Shown here one piece after another: positions 7,726-15,100 of a stretch of DNA of 33,338 nucleotides. The DNA comes from Chitinophagales bacterium. GTDB taxonomy: Bacteria > Bacteroidota > Bacteroidia > Chitinophagales > Chitinophagaceae. The position numbers and the translations under genes are program-made. The stretch is from NCBI GenBank assembly GCA_015654495.1, contig JAATGW010000025.1:1-33338 (forward strand). Direction: 5' to 3'. The notes beneath the pieces are model-generated. The model was not told the origin of the DNA and did not search any database. It saw only the letters and a program-made list of their open reading frames with translations. Position 1 is the first letter of the stretch, and every line of letters starts with the position of its first letter.

Positions 7726-8734
7726 CCTCAGTCCTATGACTTTTAAGAGATGGGTCCATTGCAATTGCGCGATCGCATAAAGCAGTTCCTTTACTTATAT
7801 CACCTTTTTTCTGGTAAGCCATACCTATCATATAAAGTGATCTTGAATTCTCTTTATCATACTTCAGTATCGTATCCCAGTGATCAATGGCCAGCTGGTA
7901 TTTCCCAAGCCGGTAATAAGTGTCAGCGACATTATAAAGCAAATCGAGATCTGCAGGTCTTGCTTCAAGTAATTTCACCAGCACATTTATTCCCTTATCA
8001 GGCATTCCGCCGGCAATATAGGAATTAGATAAATTTTCCATGAACACCGCGTCAGCTTTATGTCCTCTTTCTAAAGCAAGCTCATAGTATTCAATGGCTT
8101 TCTTTTCATCAGGTATAGATGAATAAGCCATGGCCAGTTCCACAACCCAGTTTGTTTTTGTTGAATCGAGAGCCACTGCCTCCAGGTAATACCTAACAGC
8201 AAATTTATAATTACTCATTTCTACAAAAGCCCTGGCAAACAGGAAAGGAATTTCTGCGCGCGTTGGCTCTTCCTTATAGGCAGCATCCAGATAACGGAAT
8301 GCGAGTCCGAAATTTTCTTTCTCATAATAGCTCTTTCCTACAATATAATTGATGAGGCGCCCGCGATTTGACGCCAGCATTTTCAAACCGTATTGAATGG
8401 CATCATCCCATTTCCTGGTTGCGAAACTTAGTGTTGTAAGTTGATCAAGAGCGATTGTGTCTGATGGAACAGCTTCGATTACCTTTTTAAAGGCCTGTCT
8501 GGCAATTTCTGCCTGCCTGATTTCGACAGCAGCAAGCCCGAGTTCGCGATGTGCATCAATATTTGAAGGATTTTCAGCAGCCGCTGTTTGAAAATATTCG
8601 AATGCCGGTTTGTACCTTTTTGCGTTTTTTTCGCGTAATCCCTTCTGGAAATTATCGGCCACTCCGGCAGAATCCTGGCTTTTAGTACATAATGTAATGG
8701 TAAACAATATAGTTAGGAGAAATGTGGTTTTCAT
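7715..8734 (-). CDS. Exported tetratricopeptide-repeat protein
   Basis: A 339-residue protein with an N-terminal signal peptide (MKTTFLLTILFTITLCTKSQ) followed by consecutive TPR units from about residue 28 to the C-terminus. These are helix pairs with the usual small and aromatic spacing, for example YKPAFEYFQTAAAENPSNIDAHRELGLAAVEI, seen here as YKPAFEYFQTAAAENPSN and later KAIEYYELALERGHKADAVF and YRLGKYQLAIDHWDTILKYD. TPRs are protein-protein interaction scaffolds; no catalytic domain is present. It lies 20 bp downstream of glgB on the same strand and is probably co-transcribed, but a role in glycogen metabolism is only a guess because the protein is predicted to be exported. The start is set by the signal peptide. 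No specific partner can be named. Confidence 0.85.
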   Translation of the reverse strand: MKTTFLLTILFTITLCTKSQDSAGVADNFQKGLREKNAKRYKPAFEYFQTAAAENPSNIDAHRELGLAAVEIRQAEIARQAFKKVIEAVPSDTIALDQLTTLSFATRKWDDAIQYGLKMLASNRGRLINYIVGKSYYEKENFGLAFRYLDAAYKEEPTRAEIPFLFARAFVEMSNYKFAVRYYLEAVALDSTKTNWVVELAMAYSSIPDEKKAIEYYELALERGHKADAVFMENLSNSYIAGGMPDKGINVLVKLLEARPADLDLLYNVADTYYRLGKYQLAIDHWDTILKYDKENSRSLYMIGMAYQKKGDISKGTALCDRAIAMDPSLKSHRTEVKF

Positions 8735-8754
8735 GTGGAGAGGGAATTTTGGGG

Positions 8755-10842
8755 TTAACGGAGTACCACAGCTCCTAACGGTGGTAAATGCAGATTTATT
8801 TCAAACCTTTTTTGCTTTTTATCCAGAACTTTTACCTCAACAGAGGGGTTAAAAACATTTCCGGCTCCCCAGAACTCCCTGCTGTCGCTATTGAAAATTT
8901 CCTGCCACTCTGATTTGCCGCTAACCTCTATCTTCCAGTCATTTCTGACTACCGGGGTCATATTCAGAATCACCAGGATATCGTTTTTTGAACTCTTTCC
9001 TTTTCTCTTAAAAACAATCACAGACTCCTGCCTGTGTGAAAGATCAACCCATTCAAAACCCTCGGCTTCAAACTGAAGTTCATGAAGTGCGGGTTCGTTG
9101 CAATAAAGTTTCGAGAGGGTGCTGACACAGGTTTTTAAGCCATTATGGCTGTCATGTGCTAATAATCCCCAGTCAAGCTCTGATTTATAATTCCATTCAG
9201 ACGTTTGCCCGAATTCATTTCCCATAAAAAGAAGTTTGCCACCCGGATGTGTGTACATATAGGTATACAGCAAACGAAGATTCGCGAATTTCTGCCAGTC
9301 GTCGCCGGGCATTTTATACAGCATCGGCGATTTGCCGTGTACAACTTCATCATGACTAAGGGGCAGCATAAAATTTTCATCGTTATAATACACCATGCTG
9401 AAAGTAAACTGGTCCTGTTGAAATTGCCTGTAAAAAGGATCCTGTTTAAAATATTTCAGCGTGTCATGCATCCAGCCCATCATCCATTTCATTCCAAAAC
9501 CGAGGCCATCCTGCCATGTTGGTTTGGAAACTCCCGGCCAATCTGTAGCCTCCTCGGCAATCGTCTGAACATCCGGGAAATCGCGATAAATTGTTTCGTT
9601 GAGATCTTTTATGAAAGCAATCGCTTCAAGATTTCCATTTCCTCCGAATGTATTGGGCTCCCATTCACCAGCCTTCCGGCTGTAGTCAAGTTTCAGAATT
9701 GATGACACCGCATCAACACGGATTCCATCAATATGAAATTGCTCAAACCAAAACCGCGCATTGCTGATAAGAAATGATTTCACTTCTCCCCTGCTGTAAT
9801 TGAAAATATAACTGTTCCAGTCCGGATGATAACCCTTACGCATATCCGCATATTCATAAGTATGCGTTCCGTCGAACATGAATAATCCATGATGATCATA
9901 TGGAAAATGCGAAGGCACCCAATCGAGGATCACGCCGATACCTTCGCGATGAAAATAATCGATCATTGCCATCAGCTCTTCAGGATTTCCGAATCGCGAA
10001 GTAGGAGCAAAATAGCCGGTGCCCTGGTAACCCCAGCTACCATCAAAAGGATATTCCATTACAGGCATAAATTCCACATGAGTAAAACCCATTTCCTTTG
10101 CGTAGGGCACCAACCTCTCTGCTATCTGCCAGTAGGAATTATAACTATCCTCATTGTTTTTGTCGGGGCGCATCCAGCTGGCCAGATGAACTTCATAAAC
10201 AGAATAGGCAGACTGAAGGGAATTGTGTTTTTTCCTGGTCTTCATCCACTGCTCATCCTTCCACTCATATTCAAAATTCCATGTGATAGAAGCCGTTTTG
10301 GGTTTATGTTCCCAGAAATGGGAATAGGGATCACCCTTATCCAGTTGCACTCCGCCAAAGCCCGTGATATGGTATTTATAAACTTCTCCGCGATTTACAT
10401 TCGGAATAAAACCTTCCCAAATACCGCTTTTATCAAGGCGTACAAAAAGATCATGTGATTCCTTATTCCAGTCGTTGAAATTTCCCGTGACTGTTATACG
10501 CGTAGCATTGGGAGCCCATACGGCAAAATAGCTTCCTGTAGTATCGAGTACTGTTATCTGTTTATTACCAAAATATTCATAAGCGTTATAACATGTGCCT
10601 TGCTGAAAATTGCGGATCACTTCATCATTAAATAATGAATAGTTCCACACCGGTTTCGTGGAATCAACAAAATGTATATCCTCATATTTCTCTGATCCCT
10701 GTTTAATACCACTCTTCACTTTAGTTTTATCGCTTGTGTGCATTTTAGACTTTTTTGCATCCTGTTTACTTTGCTTCGGAATTTTTTTTCCGTCAGATAA
10801 TTTTTTACCCTTTGTTCCGGAACTGTCGGATTCACGATTCAT
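8755..10842 (-). CDS. glgB: 1,4-alpha-glucan branching enzyme with Lys-rich N-terminal extension
   Basis: A 695-residue GH13 branching enzyme that creates alpha-1,6 branches in glycogen in the cytoplasm. A CBM48 domain (about residues 100-185) contains FAVWAPNATRITVTGNFNDW. The catalytic barrel has DWVPSHFPYDHHGL (307-320), the nucleophile in GIRVDAV (Asp377), the acid in TIAEEATDW (Glu430/431) and LPLSHDEVVHGK (Asp498). The last two are diagnostic of GlgB rather than a generic amylase. The C-terminal all-beta domain ends LPPLGAVVLR. The first 52 residues are an unusual extension with 15 lysines and few hydrophobics, absent from typical GlgB. An internal Met34 is an alternative start that would remove part of it. 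It is upstream of the TPR gene and divergent from the outer-membrane barrel gene, and separate from the glgA-glgC operon. Confidence 0.96.
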   Translation of the reverse strand: MNRESDSSGTKGKKLSDGKKIPKQSKQDAKKSKMHTSDKTKVKSGIKQGSEKYEDIHFVDSTKPVWNYSLFNDEVIRNFQQGTCYNAYEYFGNKQITVLDTTGSYFAVWAPNATRITVTGNFNDWNKESHDLFVRLDKSGIWEGFIPNVNRGEVYKYHITGFGGVQLDKGDPYSHFWEHKPKTASITWNFEYEWKDEQWMKTRKKHNSLQSAYSVYEVHLASWMRPDKNNEDSYNSYWQIAERLVPYAKEMGFTHVEFMPVMEYPFDGSWGYQGTGYFAPTSRFGNPEELMAMIDYFHREGIGVILDWVPSHFPYDHHGLFMFDGTHTYEYADMRKGYHPDWNSYIFNYSRGEVKSFLISNARFWFEQFHIDGIRVDAVSSILKLDYSRKAGEWEPNTFGGNGNLEAIAFIKDLNETIYRDFPDVQTIAEEATDWPGVSKPTWQDGLGFGMKWMMGWMHDTLKYFKQDPFYRQFQQDQFTFSMVYYNDENFMLPLSHDEVVHGKSPMLYKMPGDDWQKFANLRLLYTYMYTHPGGKLLFMGNEFGQTSEWNYKSELDWGLLAHDSHNGLKTCVSTLSKLYCNEPALHELQFEAEGFEWVDLSHRQESVIVFKRKGKSSKNDILVILNMTPVVRNDWKIEVSGKSEWQEIFNSDSREFWGAGNVFNPSVEVKVLDKKQKRFEINLHLPPLGAVVLR

Positions 10843-10920
10843 ATGGTGTAATTAAGGGTTTAACTTAACATTATGTAGTATACAATTTAAGGTTTAAATA
10901 AATACAAGTTTCTTCGCAGG

Positions 10921-10944
10921 GTAAAATTCAAAATTCAATTTTAC
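10921..10944. promoter_or_regulatory. Inverted repeat GTAAAATT-N8-AATTTTAC in the glgB/barrel-gene divergent region
   Basis: Perfect 8-bp arms (10921-10928 and 10937-10944) are separated by 8 bp. The element ends 28 bp upstream of the barrel gene ATG at 10973 and lies about 80 bp upstream of glgB. Size and spacing suit an operator for a dimeric regulator; a transcript hairpin is the alternative. No exact TAnnTTTG box was found in this region. Confidence 0.4.
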
Positions 10945-10972
10945 AACTGCACCAACAACCAAGGTAACTGAC

Positions 10973-13765
10973 ATGAGAAAAATAATCCTACTATCCTTAC
11001 TGTGTTCTTTTTTTTCTGCAGGAGCCTGGTCGCAGCAGTCAGCTGTTCAGGGTACAATAACGGATACAGTTAATAAGAAAAATCTTTACAGAACATCAAT
11101 CGTAATTCTACGGCAATCAGATTCGACGATGGTCGGATATACCCGGTCAACTCAGGACGGGTCTTTCAAATACAATCTGCAGGAGCCCGGAAAATACATC
11201 ATTCAAATTGGCCATCCGGGTTTTGCGGACTATTCGGATACATTCAGTATAGTTTCCAACACTCCTTTTATTCTTGGTGATATTTCACTCACTCCCAGGA
11301 GTAAGCTGCTCGAAGAAATCATTGTTAAAAAAACCATTCCGGCTATCCGCTTCAAAGGGGATACCCTTGTTTTTAAGGCTGATAGTTTTGCTGTTAAAGC
11401 CGGCGCTTCAGTCGAAGATATGCTTAAAATTATGCCCGGCTTCCAGGTCGATAAAAACGGACAGATTACGGCCCAGGGCCAACGGGTTCAGAAGGTGCTG
11501 GTTGATGGAGAAGAATTTTTTAGCGATGACCCGACAATTGCAACAAAAAATCTCCTCGCAAATATGGTAGACGATGTGGAGGTTTTTGATAAGAAAAGCG
11601 ACCAGGCTGTATTTTCAGGAGTTGATGACGGAGAGAAAACAAAAACAATTAATCTCAAACTAAAAGAAGATAAGAAGAACGGCTATTTCGGAAAACTTGA
11701 AGGAGGAACTGACTTTAAGAATTACTTTAACAACAATGCCATGTTGAATTATTTCAAAGGGAAAAAGAAAATTTCCGGTTTTGGAATTATGTCAAACAAT
11801 GGAAAAACAGGGCTCGATTGGCAGGAAAATGCAAACTATGGCGGGAATAGCGGCAATATGGAATCCGGTATGAGTGATGATGGCGGCATGTATTTTATGA
11901 TGAACAATAACGATGAATTTGGTGGTTCTAATTTTTATGGCGAAGGAATTCCGAGCAGCTGGTCGGCTGGTGCACATTTTTCAAATAAATGGGATGCTGA
12001 TCGCCAGCACCTGAACGGCAACTATCGTTTTAACAAACTGAATAATGATGCAACAGTTAATACAAAAACCCAGTACATCCTGCCAGACACTTTGTATTAC
12101 CAGAATCAGTTGAACAAAACATATAATAGCCGGATGCGGAACCGGCTGGAAGGAATTTATGAAGTAACACTTGACTCATCTTCTTCCTTAAAAATAACAG
12201 CTAACGGCTCTCTTGGTGAAAACACAAATTATAATCAGTTTAACACCGAATCTCTCAATGAAGAAAATCAGCAGGTAAACTCAAGCGAAAGGTTCACAAC
12301 AAATAATGGAACCAGCCAGGCAATCAACAGCACTCTTTTATACAGAAAACGGTTTAAGGGTGCCGGACATACAATGTCGGTCACGCTCCGGCAGGACTAT
12401 AATAATCAACCCGGCGAGGGATTCCTGAAAGCTGATAACAGGTTTTTTGATGAGCAGGGAAATATTGTGCGTCAGGATATTATTGATCAGCGCAAAATCA
12501 ATAATAACAGGATCAATAATATCAACGGACGTATTTCATATACAAAACCTATATCAAAACGTTCTTATCTGGAATTCAACTATACGCTGGCGAATAACCG
12601 AAGAAATTCAGACCGCCAGACCTATGAAAAAACTTCACCCAATGACCCTAAATACGACGAGGAAGTTGAATTGCTCACCAATAACCTCGATTACAATACC
12701 TGGAGCAATACCGGTGGCATTAACTACAGGTATGCGAAACCCAAAAAGTTCAATTTCAGTATTGGCGGATCTGTAAGTCAGAATAATCTATACCAGAAAG
12801 ATCTTAAAAGAGACACAAGTGTGAAGTATAATTTTCTCAATTTCTTTCCACAGGCCAATGCCAATTTTACATTGAAGAAAAACAAGAATATCGGCATACG
12901 CTACAATGGATCAACCCAGCAACCTACAATTGAGCAGTTACAGCCAATTGTTGACAATACGGATCCTTTGAATGTTTATATTGGTAACCCTGACCTTAAA
13001 CTGGCAGTGAATCACAACCTGGGTCTCAATTTTGGTGGTTACGATTTTTTAAGTGAAAGCGGATTTTATATAAATGCCAATGTCAATATAACCCAGAACG
13101 CCTTCAGCACAAGGGATGTAGTAGATTCACTGGGCCGCAGGGTGTATCAAACAGTAAACGTACCTCTTACCCTCAATGCAAACAGTTTCTTTGACTACAA
13201 TTTTAAAATTAAAAAGACGCCCTGGAGTTTCAGCGCAGGATATAATCTTGGATACACCAAAAACGTAAATTTTATCAACGGCGAAGAAAACACCATCAAA
13301 TCCGGCCGGGCCGGCGTCAATGCATCTATCCGGTTTTATAAAGACAAAAAATTCAGTGCCAGCACCTATTCCGTTTTTACATACAATTTTTCCGAATCAT
13401 CCATCCGCACAGATATCAAAACAAATTACTGGATTCAGCGGCATGATGTGGATATGACTGTATTCCTGCCATGGAAACTGGAACTGACGGGTGAACTCAG
13501 CATCAACCTGCGCCAGAAAACATCTGTGTTCGATAATAACAATAACGTTTACCTGCTGAATGCATGGATCGACAAGAAGCTGCTTAAAAATGATCCGCTT
13601 CGTATCAGGTTATATGCATTCGATATTCTTAATCAGAATAAAGGTTTCAGAAGAAATATCAATACTAATTTTATTTCTGAACGGACCTATAATACGTTCC
13701 AGCGTTACCTGATGATTTCTGTAATCTGGAATTTTAATAAAAATGGCAAACCTCAATCATTCTGA
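10973..13765 (+). CDS. Outer-membrane beta-barrel protein (TonB-receptor-like, OMP_b-brl type)
   Basis: A 930-residue outer-membrane protein. A signal peptide (residues 1-21, ending in AWSQQ) is followed by a carboxypeptidase-regulatory-like beta-sandwich domain (about 22-105, QGTITDTVNKKNLYRTSIVI). A plug-like domain (about 120-230) contains VEDMLKIMPGFQVDKNG, VLVDGEEFF and the end of the plug near VFDKKSDQAVFSG. The rest is a Tyr/Asn-rich beta-barrel with alternating strands and many Asn-Gly turns, ending in a strand with YLMISVIWNFNK. This architecture is the Bacteroidota outer-membrane beta-barrel family related to SusC and TonB-dependent receptors. No SusD partner is adjacent, which argues against a classic glycan-uptake pair. 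It is followed after 2 bp by the GLPGLI gene, so the two are almost certainly co-transcribed. The substrate is unknown. Confidence 0.88.
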   Translation: MRKIILLSLLCSFFSAGAWSQQSAVQGTITDTVNKKNLYRTSIVILRQSDSTMVGYTRSTQDGSFKYNLQEPGKYIIQIGHPGFADYSDTFSIVSNTPFILGDISLTPRSKLLEEIIVKKTIPAIRFKGDTLVFKADSFAVKAGASVEDMLKIMPGFQVDKNGQITAQGQRVQKVLVDGEEFFSDDPTIATKNLLANMVDDVEVFDKKSDQAVFSGVDDGEKTKTINLKLKEDKKNGYFGKLEGGTDFKNYFNNNAMLNYFKGKKKISGFGIMSNNGKTGLDWQENANYGGNSGNMESGMSDDGGMYFMMNNNDEFGGSNFYGEGIPSSWSAGAHFSNKWDADRQHLNGNYRFNKLNNDATVNTKTQYILPDTLYYQNQLNKTYNSRMRNRLEGIYEVTLDSSSSLKITANGSLGENTNYNQFNTESLNEENQQVNSSERFTTNNGTSQAINSTLLYRKRFKGAGHTMSVTLRQDYNNQPGEGFLKADNRFFDEQGNIVRQDIIDQRKINNNRINNINGRISYTKPISKRSYLEFNYTLANNRRNSDRQTYEKTSPNDPKYDEEVELLTNNLDYNTWSNTGGINYRYAKPKKFNFSIGGSVSQNNLYQKDLKRDTSVKYNFLNFFPQANANFTLKKNKNIGIRYNGSTQQPTIEQLQPIVDNTDPLNVYIGNPDLKLAVNHNLGLNFGGYDFLSESGFYINANVNITQNAFSTRDVVDSLGRRVYQTVNVPLTLNANSFFDYNFKIKKTPWSFSAGYNLGYTKNVNFINGEENTIKSGRAGVNASIRFYKDKKFSASTYSVFTYNFSESSIRTDIKTNYWIQRHDVDMTVFLPWKLELTGELSINLRQKTSVFDNNNNVYLLNAWIDKKLLKNDPLRIRLYAFDILNQNKGFRRNINTNFISERTYNTFQRYLMISVIWNFNKNGKPQSF

Positions 13766-13767
13766 TC

Positions 13768-14502
13768 ATGAAATTTATAAGATATATAATCATTGTTTTC
13801 CTGCTTTTAAATGCCAGCCAATCTGCAAATGCACAGCAATTTATTACAGCAGGAAAAATCGAATTCGAAAAGAGAACCAATCAGCATTCTTTACTGGAGG
13901 ATGAAAGCATGTGGGACGAGATGATGAAAAAAAACCTTCCGAAATTTGCTGTCACCTATTTCGATCTGTTTTTTGATGAAAACAAAAGCCTTTATAAAAC
14001 CGGCCGCGATCCTGATAACCGAATGATCCACTGGGGTCTGAGTTATATCTCAAATACAGTGTACAAGGACATGCAGCATGAAACTTTTGTGAACCAGAAA
14101 AATATATTCGGCAGCGATTTTCTGATTGCAGACTCCTTACAAAAAATAGATTGGAAAATCACCAATGAACCACGAACCATTGCCGGATTCGAATGCCGCA
14201 AAGCTGTAGGCCGGATTTTCGATTCTATTGTGGTTATCGCATTTTATACCGATGAGATCATACCTTCAACGGGCCCCGAATCTTTTGGCGGACTGCCTGG
14301 AATGATCCTCGGCCTCGCGATTCCAAGAATGCACACCACCTGGTATGCCACCAAACTTGAAATCAGGGAAACAACACCAAAAGAAATTGTGATCCCTAAA
14401 ACCGGAAAGAAATTCAACGAAAAACAATTCCGGGTGGAAATGCAGGATATTCTGAAAGAACGTGAATGGCTCAAGAAGCTTTCCTGGCAGATGTTGATCT
14501 GA
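13768..14502 (+). CDS. GLPGLI family protein
   Basis: A 244-residue exported protein of the Bacteroidota GLPGLI family, whose function is undefined. A signal peptide (residues 1-23, ending in NAQQ) is followed by a compact domain. The segment FGGLPGMILGLAIPR (about residues 172-186) is the motif that names the family. Upstream of it are the FECRKAVG block and the DEIIPSTGPESF lead-in. It starts 2 bp after the barrel gene stop. The pairing of an OMP_b-brl protein with GLPGLI is a recurrent arrangement in the phylum, suggesting joint action in the envelope, perhaps export or metal handling; that is inference. Its stop is followed immediately by an AGGCANN heptad-repeat block. Confidence 0.92.
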   Translation: MKFIRYIIIVFLLLNASQSANAQQFITAGKIEFEKRTNQHSLLEDESMWDEMMKKNLPKFAVTYFDLFFDENKSLYKTGRDPDNRMIHWGLSYISNTVYKDMQHETFVNQKNIFGSDFLIADSLQKIDWKITNEPRTIAGFECRKAVGRIFDSIVVIAFYTDEIIPSTGPESFGGLPGMILGLAIPRMHTTWYATKLEIRETTPKEIVIPKTGKKFNEKQFRVEMQDILKEREWLKKLSWQMLI

Positions 14503-14503
14503 A

Positions 14504-14579
14504 AGGCAGGAGGCAGCAGGCAGAAAACCAAAGGAAAGAACTTAAGGCAAAAGGCAGGAGGCAAGAGGCAATAGGAACA
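14504..14579. repeat. AGGCANN heptad-repeat block
   Basis: Two runs of 7-bp units follow the GLPGLI stop: AGGCAGG, AGGCAGC, AGGCAGA (14504-14524), and AGGCAAA, AGGCAGG, AGGCAAG, AGGCAAT, AGGAACA (14545-14579). They are separated by 20 bp of degenerate A-rich sequence that shifts the register by one base. The bottom strand is pyrimidine-rich. Unlike the AACGTTN arrays these units are not self-complementary. No function is known. Confidence 0.65.
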
Positions 14580-14640
14580 GCCAGTGTGGAGTTAATAGTG
14601 GGTAATTTGCCAATATCCCTGTTAATTTCAAATCTTTAAT

Positions 14641-15069
14641 ATGAATCGTAAATTTTATTTCCTGGTTATATCGCTTTTTTTAGTCAGTACTTTCGCTTCT
14701 GTGGCATTTCAACGGGCATCGGCGCAGGGTATTGAAGATCAGAAGAAATTTCTCACGCAGAAGCCCTGGCATATTATTGAAGATAAACTTACCGGCGTAG
14801 GTAATCATCGTGCAATGAATGGTGAGGCTGAGATTATTTTCAGCGCTGACGGAAACTGGAATTGCAATCAGAATATTGAAGGGGAAAAATCCGGAACCTG
14901 GTGGTTAAAAGATACAAGCACACTTTATCTTAAAACAGCCAAAGGCGGAAAGGAAATCAAATGTGAGCTGATTAAACTTACTGCCGAAACTCTCCGCTTT
15001 AAATACAAACTTCTCACGGCCGCACGCGTAATGGAATGGGAAAGTACTGAAGACGACGTTGAACGTTAA
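14641..15069 (+). CDS. Small secreted protein, lipocalin-like pattern
   Basis: A 142-residue protein with an N-terminal signal peptide (MNRKFYFLVISLFLVSTFAS...ASAQ). The mature part, about 110 residues, resembles Bacteroidota lipocalin-like small proteins. It opens with a KPWHIIEDKLTG strand, then EIIFSADGNWNCNQ, a GTWWLKDTSTLYLK strand pair and ELIKLTAETLRFKY, a pattern of short antiparallel strands with a GxW motif. No catalytic residues are visible, and no specific ligand can be named. The C-terminal VER and the TAA stop are provided by an AACGTTN heptad hairpin; the stop sits in its loop. A TAATTTG sequence at 14603-14609 may be an imperfect -7 element. It lies downstream of the GLPGLI gene but is separated by repeats, so it may be a separate unit. 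Confidence 0.7.
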   Translation: MNRKFYFLVISLFLVSTFASVAFQRASAQGIEDQKKFLTQKPWHIIEDKLTGVGNHRAMNGEAEIIFSADGNWNCNQNIEGEKSGTWWLKDTSTLYLKTAKGGKEIKCELIKLTAETLRFKYKLLTAARVMEWESTEDDVER

Positions 15070-15082
15070 ACGTACAACGTCC
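15055..15082. repeat. AACGTTN heptad array forming a hairpin over a stop codon
   Basis: Four heptads: GACGTTG, AACGTTA, AACGTAC, AACGTCC. They fold into a stem of 7 bp (15055-15061 with 15075-15081), an A-A mismatch and 4 bp (15063-15066 with 15070-15073). The three-base loop (15067-15069) is exactly the TAA stop of the upstream gene. It lies between convergent genes and could act as a bidirectional terminator, although no T-run follows. Confidence 0.7.
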
Positions 15083-15100
15083 CCTCAACAGCAGTGGTTG

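Noticed and set aside
9205..10458. Long open frames on the plus strand across glgB (including 189- and 165-residue frames)
   Set aside because: They lie entirely antisense to a complete, motif-rich glgB gene and show no family-like pattern of their own.
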